A DNA stretch of 64,000 nt from Bugulina stolonifera (lineage: Eukaryota > Bryozoa > Gymnolaemata > Cheilostomatida > Bugulidae). The position numbers and the translations under genes were made by a program. The DNA is taken from the NCBI GenBank assembly GCA_935421135.1, contig OW285187.1, positions 4,526,001 through 4,590,000 of the forward strand, in the 5' to 3' direction. The notes under the pieces were generated by a model. That model was not told where the DNA came from and did no database searches. It was given only the letters and a program-made list of their open reading frames with translations. This document shows, one piece after another, positions 12,102-24,042 of the stretch; within the stretch, counting starts at the first letter, position 1, and every line of letters starts with the position of its first letter.

Positions 12102-12838
12102 TGTTGCATATAAATAGTGACAATTAGTATATTTAAGAGTTGTCCACTCTTGCGCACTTGAGAGAATGTAACTCCTCACTAAAACTGATTGGCTGACTGT
12201 AGATAGGACAGGTATATATAGGAGAGGAGTACCTACACAGTAGAGTAGTCTCAGTAGAGAGATAGATTTACAGATACCTAGAGTAGACTGTGAAAATGAG
12301 GCATGGAGAGACAGCAGTATAGACTGTCGACATACCTGTAGATAAGTCACACAGTGACAAGAGTGGACGACTACATAGACGTTACACATATATATTATAC
12401 AAATGTATAAGCTAGTAGAAAACACGAAAATGGAAGAAAAACTACAAAATAGAAAACCAAATAAAAACCAATAAAACACTAAAACAAAAACACTAAAAAC
12501 TAAACTAAACTACAATAGTGTGGAGCGTGTGGAGTGTAGGCGGATCGTAGGCTACACAGTAACTCATATCAATGCGTACTAAGGAGTAAGGATATATGCG
12601 GAACAACTATCTCGTTGTAGACCTTGGAATAGAGTCGACACCGCCACATCCTAGACCACAGAACCAGAACCTACGCCACACAGCTTACTACATTGGAGAT
12701 CAAGGTGCTGACAAAAGGACCTACATACAGCGTACTACTACTACTACATACTACGTACAGCTGGTGAGTCCTAAGTACTTTGGCTCCAATTAAATGTTAT
12801 AACTGACAATACCAAAACCCCCAATTTTAGTTATAACA
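12102..12838 (+). repeat. 5' LTR of gag-only element 1
   Basis: It is 737 bp with TG...CA ends. A TATA box (gtatatatagg, about 12210-12220) and AATAAA-like signals near 12460-12475 give a U3-R-U5 order in plus orientation. A 65-codon open frame (12596-12793) occurs in both LTRs and has no recognisable product. An imperfect palindrome, AGAGTTGTCCACTCT...GAGAGAATGTAACTCCT, lies at about 12137-12177. Confidence 0.88.
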
Positions 12839-12950
12839 GAATGGTGGAGGTCAAAGAGGTCGAATCCTCTCTCGCTGCCATGTGTTTTACCTGTTAGCTC
12901 GGGTCGAGCTGTTTTAATTCGGGGAGAAGTCATAAGGTACCATCTTAGCC

Positions 12951-14066
12951 ATGGAGCAAGTGGCAAATAAAATATATCAGTTCTCAATGTTGGGTGATAA
13001 TAAGCATATACTGCATATCCCAACTTTTAGTGATGCTGTCAATAGTAGCAAGGAAAATAGCTACATATTTTTCAAAGAGAGATTTCAGCTAGTAATGAAT
13101 GCATTACAAATAGACCCTGTACAGCAGGCAAAAATCCTCCCTATATTTTTAGCTGAATTTCCTTTAAACATAGTACAAAGTAGTAATGTAGCAGATATCC
13201 ATGAGGGCTTCCAACTACTAGACAGCATCTTCTTACCTATAAACAAGTTGAGTGTCAGGAATAAATACTTCCCTGGCATGAAAACAATAAGGCAGCAAGC
13301 TGGAGAACCTATATCTGAGTTCTTTAGCAGAGTACTCGACTTGTTCAAAGGTACTGACTTCCCCCAATATTTTATTGACCAGTTAGTTTTAGACACACTA
13401 AGTCTAGGGCTATTAGAGTCATTTTTAAACTCATTCTGGGTGGACTACATGTTGTCAACAGACAACTGCACTGTAGTCGGTGCGTACCAATTTCTGAGAA
13501 ACCTAGAAAATGCCAGAGAGCAACTCAGAAAACGCGGCCAGCCTGATCTGACAACCAGTGAGGTGAAAGTGCCACAAACACCAATGAGGAAAAGAAGACG
13601 TCGCAATAGACGCAAGAGGACTACCAGTGGCCAACCACAAAGGAGTGCCTTAATAAATGAAACAGATTGTACTGTACCTGCAACTGCAAGAGAAACCGCC
13701 AACAGCTCTACAACTGAAGCGTTGACAACTAACTCACAGTTAATACTAAATGCAGAACCAGCCACCGAGGTAAAACTTGCTAGTGTGTCAACTAACACTG
13801 ACCTTGACATTGTTCCAGTAGATAATACTGCGGTTAACACTCAACCTGAGCTGGAAATACCTGTAGCTACTGAGAAATTTAGGACAGACAACACTACCGC
13901 TCTAGACCTCACAATCTGTATTTTTGGAAGCAAAGTGGAACAGACCAAGCCGTCACTCAAGGACCTGCGAAATGACAGGTACAGAGTCCACACACAAACC
14001 AAAAATAACTCAGACAGCGCCGACCTCGACTCAGATCAAGGTTACCACAGCGACTGTACTCTTTAA
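12951..14066 (+). CDS. Gag-like protein of LTR retrotransposon, 371 aa
   Basis: This is the only long frame in the element, starting about 110 bp after the 5' LTR. Residues about 30-200 look alpha-helical and capsid-like, with conserved-type aromatic and proline positions as in retrotransposon gag. A strongly basic block (RKRRRRNRRKR, residues about 213-223) may bind RNA in place of a CCHC zinc knuckle, which is absent. The C-terminal 150 residues are Thr/Asn/Glu rich and probably disordered. The frame has no internal stop. Assignment as gag rests on position and general character, not on a clear motif. Confidence 0.6.
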   Translation: MEQVANKIYQFSMLGDNKHILHIPTFSDAVNSSKENSYIFFKERFQLVMNALQIDPVQQAKILPIFLAEFPLNIVQSSNVADIHEGFQLLDSIFLPINKLSVRNKYFPGMKTIRQQAGEPISEFFSRVLDLFKGTDFPQYFIDQLVLDTLSLGLLESFLNSFWVDYMLSTDNCTVVGAYQFLRNLENAREQLRKRGQPDLTTSEVKVPQTPMRKRRRRNRRKRTTSGQPQRSALINETDCTVPATARETANSSTTEALTTNSQLILNAEPATEVKLASVSTNTDLDIVPVDNTAVNTQPELEIPVATEKFRTDNTTALDLTICIFGSKVEQTKPSLKDLRNDRYRVHTQTKNNSDSADLDSDQGYHSDCTL

Positions 14067-17030
14067 GTCAGACACGAATCTGACATATACACACCATATG
14101 GGAACAGTATGAGAGTGTAAGAAATATGAATTAGTATTCTATGTAAATGGAATATTATGATATACAGTAAAAGTACATGACTTGGTGAATTGGTTATAGT
14201 ACTATTTAGGGCAGTTTTGTATTCCTGTTGGCTAGACTAACACTAACAATTTTCTGCTGCTACTAACCAAGTAGCTGACAGAAATATAATATAGTAAGAC
14301 CTTGTAGAGTAGATGACAACTTCAATTGTAGTAGTCCATGTCCATAGACTCCAATGAAGTGTCCATTCCAAGAGTCCTATATAACAGCATAGAGCTGTAC
14401 AAATTCTCTTTACCTAGGAGAAATAACATGTAAATCTGTCCAGTAACAAGTATATGCAACTCCATCCAGTTAGCACAATTGTAGGCTAGGGTCCTACACA
14501 TAAAAGGGTTATCACTGAGATAATAAAGGGAGGTTAACATAAACGTTTTTTTATAGCCTGAAATCTAGGTTAACATAATTCTAGAATAATTAAGCTAGCT
14601 AAGAAGTTCTTATGGACTAGCGTTGCTAAGCAACACTCAAAACGGCATTAAAAAATGTCTTTTAATCTGCTCTAACAAAGAGAGAGACATCATTTCTAAA
14701 GGGAAATAGTTTTTGCTACAAAACGTCAACTCGAAGGCGTGTAGCTCAATTTATGGATGGTTAAAACATACCATACCAGTAGGCCTCAGCAACAAGGAGT
14801 AAATCTCTATACATTTTGAATGGAGTGTAGCACAGCACAAGCGGGCACACCCATTTATTTTCTTCAGAGCTCAAAGCCTGGAATGAATAAGGCTATAAGC
14901 CATTTAGTGTGACACACAATGAGCATAATATTTTGTTATGGAAATGGCATACTGTTGGGGTTGTGCTCTCCCTAAAAATCAACAGTTTGACCACCTGGCA
15001 ATTATCTATATAGGCCTAATGCTATCTGTAGTCAAGGAACAAAAACTTGGGATGGCTATAAACAACTTTTTGATTGGAGTGTAGCACGGCACAAGCTTGG
15101 CACACCCATCTACTTTCCACAGAGCTAATGCCTGGGAAAAAATAAGGCTATGTGAAACCAAAACACAAGTCAAACCAAACTATGGGCCCCATGTCTAGAC
15201 TCAGAGATCTCTGACACCTGGTGTATAAACAAATCTACTGGCCAAACTAACAACCCCAACTGGGCTGTGACAAAAAGTGGAACTAACACTATAACTATCT
15301 GACTGACTGTACAGTACATACACGTACAATGTATCTTGAATACAATGAAACCCTGAGTGAATGAAAGTGTGAAAATGTGTGTTGAGAGTATTACCTAAAT
15401 AGTTAGTACAAGGTGAAAATATCACCATCTATTATACATGTATATATCATGTTATAAATGCGCAGCTGAACAGCGCTAAGCAGAGCCAACCAGCGCCAAG
15501 CAAACGCATAGCACTTAACATATTATATTGGGGAATATTTATAGAGTACAGTAATAGTAATAAATAGGAATACGTTATGTAGTATTCTGTATGTAATATA
15601 ACTATGTAAGTTATTATATCTATCGTCAAGTAACTAAGTAGTATAATTAGTACGTAGATACTAAAGTAACCGCTGAACGATATCGATGTCCGTCACCCAC
15701 ACATACATGAGCGGGTTCGAATGGATCAATATTTACGACAACTAGACCGAATGTGGTGGTGGTGAGATACCCTCTACTAACCACTAACATAATATATACA
15801 CAGGTGCCTAATAGATACAAAGTGTTAAGTGAAGTATTGGACGATATATAGGTACAGTAGATGTGAATCTACAATATACAATTATGCATATACATGTATG
15901 TGCATGATAACTAATGACCTTTAGCCAGACAGGAACTCACATGTGAGGAATCCAATATGGTCATCAAAGAAACACAGAAATACAGCTGGATAGATGTACA
16001 GCTGGAGACAAACACAATCAAGACACAGTATACAGTGCTGGTAACGTATAACTGGTAATGTACAAATACATGAAAAGATCTTATGGCAGTAGTATGGACG
16101 CATGACGTCCAACCCAAACTCCCCCCCCCCCAAGTCCTAGTTTAAAACTGTGATTGGTATTTGTTTTCTGGGACACCCAGAAATGTGCATGTCTGCATGT
16201 AGTATAGTTGCAGCAAATGTATTGGTGCCAACCAGTTGAATGGAGGAGCATTAGCAAAGAAAAGCCATGAAGACAGTACCCTGTAGCATACAAGACAAAA
16301 AGTGGGTCAACCCAAAGAAGAGCAGCTAGCTGGTAATGTATTGCATATTGTGCAGGCCTCAAGGAGCCTGCTATAAATCATCATAAAATATCTATCAAAC
16401 AGTGAATGTCTGTAAACTAATAGGTTTTGTGCAGACGTATAGCTAATTAATAAGTCAGGTAATCACATATCACAAAAAAAAGCATTAGCTGCATACCTAG
16501 TCAAATACTAGGAGCAATAACTAGGTGTCTGTGCAGCATTAATCAGGAGCTAAAAGATAGCCCTACATATAATAAGGGAAGTATAATAAGGGAAATGCAA
16601 TAACATTAGCATAGAAGAGAGTGTTTATGCTAGACTGGCTGGAGCCAGCAACCAGCTGACCCTATTATCTAGTGGTTAATTAACATTCTTAGTCTAGAAT
16701 TAATAGCCAGTTTTAGTAGACAGAACATAGTACCCAATGGTACTAGATATTCTAAACCATATAAATTATGTATATGCAATAGCTGCACAGTATAATAATG
16801 ATAGAATAATATTATAGTAACACATTGCATATGTATTATAGTAGAGTAATAACTCTGGTGAAGGGTAGTAGATAATCACTCAATGTCATACACCTGTCAG
16901 TATACAAGGCATAGGTAGTACTAGCCTAATGGACGTACAAAAAGATGGGAAGAAAATAGATCCACTAAAAATATCTGCTCGTTAAAAGCGTGACTGATAT
17001 GTGGACATATCCTTCTGTATTCGGGCAGGA
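14067..17030 (+). other. Non-coding interior of gag-only element 1
   Basis: There is no long frame on either strand. A direct repeat of about 75 bp occurs at 14822-14900 and 15078-15152 (shared gagtgtagca, ggcacaccca, aataaggctat). A C-run of 12 lies at 16123-16134. I see nothing resembling pol. Confidence 0.7.
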
Positions 17031-17767
17031 TGTTGCATATAAATAGTGACAATTAGTATATTTAAGAGTTGTCCACTCTTGCGCACTTGAGAGAATGTAA
17101 CTCCTCACTAAAACTGATTGGCTGACTGTAGATAGGACAGGTATATATAGGAGAGGAGTACCTACACAGTAGAGTAGTCTCAGTAGAGAGATAGATTTAC
17201 AGATACCTAGAGTAGACTGTGAAAATGAGGCATGGAGAGACAGCAGTATAGACTGTCGACATACCTGTAGATAAGTCACACAGTGACAAGAGTGGACGAC
17301 TACATAGACGTTACACATATATATTATACAAATGTATAAGCTAGTAGAAAACACGAAAATGGAAGAAAAACTACAAAATAGAAAACCAAATAAAAACCAA
17401 TAAAACACTAAAACAAAAACACTAAAAACTAAACTAAACTACAATAGTGTGGAGCGTGTGGAGTGTAGGCGGATCGTAGGCTACACAGTAACTCATATCA
17501 ATGCGTACTAAGGAGTAAGGATATATGCGGAACAACTATCTCGTTGTAGACCTTGGAATAGAGTCGACACCGCCACATCCTAGACCACAGAACCAGAACC
17601 TACGCCACACAGCTTACTACATTGGAGATCAAGGTGCTGACAAAAGGACCTACATACAGCGTACTACTACTACTACATACTACGTACAGCTGGTGAGTCC
17701 TAAGTACTTTGGCTCCAATTAAATGTTATAACTGACAATACCAAAACCCCCAATTTTAGTTATAACA
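17031..17767 (+). repeat. 3' LTR of gag-only element 1
   Basis: It is a direct copy of 12102-12838 with the same length and the same start and end. It is followed by the target duplication TGGT at 17768-17771. Confidence 0.9.
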
Positions 17768-17858
17768 TGGTTATACACACGCTGTTTTATAGCTATAGGT
17801 AATAATATAGGAGGCTAAATAATAAAGTAGCATAAAGTCTATGAGGATGACCATCACA

Positions 17859-18556
17859 GTATTTTCTCACAGTTATTCAACAAATAATTTTCCAAAAAAC
17901 GTTCGAGATATAATTAAATTTTTGTTATAATCTATCTTTAGTCATTGTCAACTTGCCCACACATTTCAAGCTTTTTCAAAGTAATGGTACAAGTTGTCTT
18001 TATAAAATTTGACCACTTGATATAACCCTTCAGTAAACAAGTAAATTTTTAAATTCCTTGTTGAAATACTTGGGATATTTAATTTTCTAGGTTCCTATAG
18101 CAAAAGTTTTATTGTAACATCCGTATTCGAATTTATAAGAGCATTTTATTTGTTTCTGGCAATGTCATCTTGCCCAAGACACTGGACCCCATTGAATAAC
18201 TTCAGCCGATATGTTAGATTCGTTAGAGTTATCCTCTCTTAATACAATTAGAGCAGACAACTTCTAAATACTATGTATTATTATTCAGTCAATGTTACTT
18301 GTATTGAACAATATTGCAAATAAATATGTTATTTATTGTGGATACAATGGGCTTCAACATCCAAGATTCGTTCATAGGAAACACTTTTCCACGCTCATAT
18401 TACCTTTCCTGTGTATATTTTATAGTGAAAATATAACTTAGTTTACCATCCTTCCTTAATTATTACTCCTGTACTGTTACCTCATGTATTTTTACTCTGT
18501 TATAATATTTCAACCTACAGCATTAATTCATAACATCTGTTAGACTTTTTACCAAA
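17859..18556. repeat. Repeat family X, right part of the interrupted copy
   Basis: It matches the reverse complement of about 25800-26460. It contains the palindrome at 18223-18267 (arms TTAGAGTTATCCTCTCTTAA and its imperfect inverse). Homology ends near 18556, where unrelated GC-richer sequence is inserted, and resumes near 19219. Confidence 0.7.
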
Positions 18557-18749
18557 CAAGCACTTCGTGTTTGGTCTGCGACGCAAGTCTCACTGCAAAA
18601 TTTGTTTGCTACGCTCTCTTGCAATGATGGCTATGTTCATGTACTGTGGTCATGCATTGTGCATGACCTCTGTTGGTGCAGGCATGTCATCGTGACCTCA
18701 TGAACAGTTGTGCTCGCTTGCATTAAGAATTGACATCTCCAAGTACATA

Positions 18750-19640
18750 GCCCGAGTTCCAACACAAATATAGTAGCTGGAGTGGGTCAGGTACCGACCC
18801 CGCCCTGGGTCGTGATTGAGGGCCTAAGCCTAAGGACCCGCTCCGGCAAGGTCCTAGTACCATCCAGAGCCGAGATCCTCACCGACAGCATTGCAACATA
18901 TATGAATGACAGGTTCAGGAGAATAATTGCTGCCGGCATAGCCCGAGTTCCAACACCTATTCGGCAGGTGGGGTGGGTTGAGGACCTTCCCCACCTTGGG
19001 TCGGGTTCAAGAGCCTAAGGCTAGAGACCCACCCCGGCAGCAATACCAGGAGACCCGGTCCTAAGGTCCCAGCACCACCCAGAGCCAAGATCCTGACCGG
19101 CAGCATTGCATCGTATATCAATCGTTCCAATTTTTGACCCCAAATCTGATTGGAAGATGGTAGACCGTAAACCGTAGACCGTTAGCTGTAGTCCGTTAAC
19201 CATAGACTGCAGACCGTTTCGTCTTTTGTTATATGATAAGTAATATCAATTTTTATAGTACCGTGTCGGTGCTATTGAACACTCATATGGATATAAAATT
19301 TCAGAAATTGTCCTTAGGTAATCGTATTTATTTGATAGTATATCCTTACCACTATTTGTACTAACAAGCCTCACTGAACTACCCGGAGCCGAGATCCTGA
19401 CCAGCAGCATCGTAACATGTATAAATCATGGGTCCAGGAGATCTTTGCTGCAGGCATAGCCCGAGTTCCAAAACTTATTCGGCGGGTGGGGTGGGTCGAG
19501 CACCCACTCCACCCTTGTTCGGGTCTGAGGGACTATGGCTAGGGACCCGCCCCGGCAGCGACGCAGGAGGACCCGGTCCCAAGGTCCTAGCGCCACCCGG
19601 AGCCGAGATCATGACTGACAGTATTGCAACGTATATAAGT
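18750..19640. repeat. GC-rich repeat units inserted in X
   Basis: Units of about 190-200 bp recur at about 18750, 18935 and 19380-19640. They share tagcccgagttccaa, cggcaggtggggtggg, gagccgagatcctgac and agcattgcaac. They are much richer in G+C than their surroundings. Each block is followed by a short degenerate array of accgtagaccgt-type units (19165-19215 and 19680-19710). No open frame is conserved between units, so this is a non-coding repeat of unknown class. Confidence 0.65.
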
Positions 19641-20289
19641 CGTCTCGGTTTTCGACCCCAAATCTGATTGGAGGACGGCAGACCACAGACTGTAAACCGT
19701 AGACTGTTTCCTCTTTTGTTTATAAATGTGGCATTTGGTTTGTTCCATATAATTTTGTGATGTTTGTGCGTGCGTGTACGAGGTACGAGCATGGGAGAGA
19801 AATACCAATGGTCTATAATTGATCTCCCCTTTGTTACATGTACTGAACGTGTAAGATAACCTAATGTGCTGACTGGAATGCTGTACATAAGTGCTGACCT
19901 ATGTGTTGTAGTCAACATGTATGTACTTAGCTTATTCTAACACCCTAGCTGTTAGTCTTGATGGACCATGGTTAGGAGGCTACTAGTTTAGAAGAGATCA
20001 CTCAAGTGTCTTCATTATAGAATATAGATGGGATTTATTGAGCTCCAGCAAACAACTGATCTGCATACAAAAATATCGCTACTTACAACGTATATGCAAC
20101 AACTACATGGGCTTCCGGTAACTTGATTCCGCCAAAGAACGACCAGCAGTAGTTCTTACAATAATAATAAAACAATTGCATTAAGTAGGTATAATATTGA
20201 ATGTTCAAGGACCAAACAAACACCAAACCCCAAACCCAAGTTCGGGTGCAAACGGAAACATTATAGAGGAGTGCCGACTTGCATAATAC
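19219..20289. repeat. Repeat family X, further part of the disrupted copy
   Basis: Segments 19219-19355 and 19729-20289 align in order with 20660-21310 of the next copy, separated by one GC-rich repeat unit. The motif gtttgtgcgtgcgtgtacgag (from about 19760) marks all copies. Confidence 0.65.
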
Positions 20290-20291
20290 CC

Positions 20292-21595
20292 CCTTGACCC
20301 CATTGAATACCTCCAACAGACATGTTAGATTCATTAGAGTTATCCTCTCTTAATACAATTAGAGCAGACAACTTCTAAATACTATGTATTATTGTTCAGT
20401 CAGTGTTACTTGTATTGAACAATATTACAAAAATATTATATATTGTGGATACAATATGCTTCAGCATCCAAGATTCATTCATAGGAAACACTTTTCTAAG
20501 CCCATCTTCCCTCTCCTGTGTATCTTTTTATAGTGAAATTATAACTTTGTTTACCATCTTTTCTTATAACTATCACTCCTGTACTGTTTCCTAATGTCTA
20601 TAATAATGTTTCAGCCCACAGCATTATTTCATAACATCTGTTAGGCTTATTATCAAAAAAGTAATATCAATTTTTATAGTATCATGTCTGTGTCATTGAA
20701 CAATAATATGGATATAAAATTTCCAAACTTGTCCTTAGATGAACGCATTTATTTACCACTATCTGTACCAAATACAACATTTGGTTTGTTCCATATAATT
20801 TTGTAGTGTTTGTGCGTGCGTGTACGAGGTACGAGCATGGGAGAGAATTGCCAGTGGTCTATAATATTGATCTCCTTTTTATTACATTTACTGAGTGTGA
20901 GATAACCTAATGTGCTGACTGGAATGCTGTACATTATGTGCTGACCCATAGGTCCGAGTTAACCTAGCATGCACATCATGTATTGCAGTCAACATGTACG
21001 TACCTAGCTTATCCTAGCACCCTAGCTGTTAGTCCCGAAGGACCTTGGCTAAGAGGCTACCAGTTTAGAAGAGATCACTCCAGTGTCTTTATGACAGAAT
21101 ATAGATGAGACTTCATTGAGCTCGAGCAAACAACTGATCTGCATACTGCAAAAATATCACCAATTATGTACAGAAAACTACTTCCAGTAACTTAAGTCCA
21201 GCAAAAGGACGGCCAGCAGTCGGTCTTGTAAATAATAAAACATTGCATTTAGTAGGTATCAGGTTGGCCTCCTAGGTCGGGTACAGTAGGAAACATTATA
21301 GAAGATTTGCAATTCACATAATACAAAAATGTTTACATGTACAATGAAGAAGGCACTTGGCCTGTTACATCCATACAATGAGATACATTTTACACAAATA
21401 TAAGCAATGTCAGTGATGAAATGTCCACTTCACCACAATATTTAGCATTGTCCTAGTAATATAATATCATTGCCTAAAATTTTAGTTTTGTGAAGTCATT
21501 ATTAATTACACCAGCAGATATGTAGTTTGTGTACACATGTTACTGTATTCATGTAGTCACACATTCAGAAGTTATGCTCTCTTTTTAAATAATAG
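20292..21595 (-). repeat. Repeat family X copy with an LTR-like segment
   Basis: It is an inverted match of 24945-26250. Read on the minus strand, an LTR-like start TGTGGTGAAGTGG at 21437 is preceded by ATAT. A polyadenylation-like signal lies near 21118, as in the solo LTR at 60982-61504, with which it also shares a TAGCCTC block. It is probably a retrotransposon-derived composite; internal coding sequence is absent. Confidence 0.6.
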
Positions 21596-21599
21596 TAAG

Positions 21600-23246
21600 A
21601 TGATACATCAGCAGCATATACTACCAGGAAACACAAAGTATTGACTTTATGCAACTTTTTCAGTGACTGTTGCTTCTAGAACATCGTGTAGATGTACAAG
21701 CGTGTATATCACATGCAAAATGTACATGTGTACACTTAATTAGACATTTCTTTCTATCTGGAGACAAGACAATAATCATTGTACCTGTTAAAGTACCTGA
21801 AATATGGAGTTTTGTCTCACATAGAATTAAATCAGTAAATGAAAATTATTCAGCTTGGAATTTATCGTAATGATAGCAGAATGATGTTGACATAATATGC
21901 AATGTATGTTGTTGTGATATGCATGGTTATGCAATATAACAGGTGTCCAAGATAAGTTACATGTAGATCGGGCCGCACTACATGCTATGTATTTGAGTAA
22001 ACAATATAAAAATCTGCATATAAGGAAAAATATTACTTTATTAGGATCCAAAACAAATGAGAAGCACAGAAAATTGGAGTTCTTTTATACTAATTTGATT
22101 CTACCCCAGTACCGAGGTTGTGTCCAGGTAGATTCGGTCTTCGGATATACACGTAGCTGCCTGTTAGTAATAGAGACACGCATAAAAATGCTATATGAAA
22201 CAACGAATGAGTATACAACGTGGTATAATAATCGAGGAATGTGTAGGAACACTACTTAGTAAAGTAGGCATTACTCCAAATATCATTTACATAATTAGTA
22301 AAAACATGTATCTGTCATAATATACAAGGTGCAAGTAATTAAGGTTCTCACGTTATATATGATTGCACCCAGTTAGTTCTATTTGTCGTTTTTGTGCAAG
22401 AACAGAAACAGCTGTACAACATACACTGTGTACCTTTGTATTATAGTTCTGTTGGGGGTATTGCAGGACGATCACCTCTCGGTCCCTGACAGCCAAAGCA
22501 TCTAGTGTCTAGACTAAGGTAGTACCCATGAGATTATAATAATACAAGCAGGGACACTGGGACCTTGGGATCATACAAATATAAGCAACAAGTTACAAAA
22601 GAAAGTCCGTACTTACATTCACTCAGTGTATGTAATAGGAGGGCCAAAAGTTACGGTATATAGGCACACAGTATTGATGAAGTCACACATTCTAAAGTTA
22701 TCCTCTCTTTCCCAATGCAAGTTAGTGATTCCATAACACAAAATCATTCTAATACCAGAGTTTTTGCTAAGTACAAGTAAAGTACCAAGATACCAAGATG
22801 TTCTGCGCTGAGAGGTGTACAAGTAAAAGTTATTTTTCACTTTGAGATCAAGTAAAAGTAGAGTAAAAGAAAGTACAATCATTAAGTACAAGTACCTGTA
22901 AGAGTACAAGTACGGTTATAATTGTAAATTACAACTGAAAATATTGTAAAAATGAAAGTGCTAAGCCAAGCTGAGTACTGTAGCTAATTTACTAGATAAA
23001 AGTTAGGTGGGAGGTAAAATTTCTAAATTGGTGTCTATATAAATATGAACTATCGTATATAATGCAGTTATTATGACATAGTACGTCAATACAATATGCA
23101 TCGTTACAAGTGTTTACGAGATACATGTAAGTTGGGTCACTACATACTGCAAAAATAATTATAGATAGATATTTGCAGTTCAAGGTAGGTGTTGGTACTC
23201 AATTGGTAAGATGATTATAATATTATTGTGATTACCTTTGTAGTAT
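21600..23246. other. Spacer between inverted X copies, no gene recognised
   Basis: The sequence is AT-rich with no convincing exon. A degenerate array of gtacaagtaaa-type units lies at about 22770-22920. Short open frames here have no recognisable product. Confidence 0.5.
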
Positions 23247-24042
23247 TGTGATGGTACAGGACATTTGTATACGACTCCAGCTACCGGAATAAACCCTGCA
23301 GCACCTTAAGTGCCTAGTAGTTGTCACAGCACTACTCAGCTAACACTCGTACTCTCATAACTAACTGTTCGTATACTTATACTTAACTGCATTACATGTC
23401 TAAACCATCCAGTTACTGTCTATATACGTGTATCTATGTGTTTATATTCACTCTACTTAATTACATACTGATGTCGTTCATGTATGATTATTACCAAGTC
23501 TTTTAGTGCCTTTTATACCCATGTACAGAGGCCCGACCTCTCAGAATTACCTGATATTCATTTTGTACATGAATCGGATCATTATAAGCAACTTTTGTAT
23601 AAACCGACCCATTTTGGGTCGGCCGTCGGGCTTCCGGTGGCCATGTTGTTGCGCAACTTCCGGACGACCCTATGTCGTCTTTTCCCGACACTACGTCGGG
23701 CGGAAGTTCTTATACTATATAAAAGGCATTGTTTCACTGTTCATTGTCTCAGTCTTCACTTGGCTTTCAATAAAGACACATCTATACTTGATACAGAGAC
23801 TTTCACTTCCTTTTGTCAGGTCATTCGCTTAGCGAACCGCCTACTAGGTCGGATCACTCTCTTTCAACGTATAGTTTGAAGGTCAGACTCGGGACCAGAT
23901 GGGTCGTCTCTGGTAGTTATTGGGCTACTGAGACCGCTCGATCTTTCATGTAATGAGAAGGCCTAGCACCATTCATAGGCACTTCAGTTTTGGGTCGGTA
24001 GTCATCCAAGGACGACCGCACGAAATACCAGAAACCATTACA
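23247..24042 (+). mobile_element. Solo LTR, family B, copy 1
   Basis: It begins TGTGATGGT and ends ACCATTACA (inverted ends) and is flanked by GTAT (23243-23246 and 24043-24046). A TATA box (ctatataaaagg, about 23716-23727) and AATAAAG near 23769 give plus orientation. It is homologous over most of its length to 53609-54271, with extra sequence near the 5' end. The open frames at 23484-23879 are not genes. Confidence 0.88.

Larger units (their letters stand above)
12102..17767 (+). mobile_element. Gag-only LTR retrotransposon (non-autonomous)
   Basis: Two 737-bp direct repeats (12102-12838 and 17031-17767) that look identical by eye begin TGTTGCATAT and end TTATAACA. They are flanked by TGGT on both sides (4-bp duplication). 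A purine-rich tract, gggcagga, precedes the 3' LTR. The interior carries one gag-like ORF (12951-14066). The remaining 3 kb (14067-17030) has no protease, reverse transcriptase or integrase frame that I can see. The near-identity of the LTRs implies recent insertion. Movement would need enzymes supplied by another element. Confidence 0.9.
11546..17858 (+). mobile_element. Solo LTR interrupted by a second LTR element
   Basis: The outer sequence starts TGTAATGG (11546) and ends CCATCACA (17858), a near-perfect inverted pair of the TG...CA type. It is flanked by the 4-bp duplication GTAT (11542-11545 and 17859-17862). With the nested element at 12102-17767 removed, about 640 bp remain. It has a CCAAT plus TATA-like stretch (accaatcatataaaag, about 11864-11880) and AATAAA near 11977, as expected for an LTR in plus orientation. 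The empty site is visible in the inverted X copy near 26460. Confidence 0.75.

Noticed and set aside
12596..12793. 65-codon frame, repeated at 17525-17722
   Set aside because: It is within the LTR, so the duplication is mechanical. No motif or homology suggests a protein.
23484..23879. Open frames of 108-131 codons, repeated at 53735-54061
   Set aside because: They lie inside two copies of the same solo LTR and are shifted or broken relative to each other.
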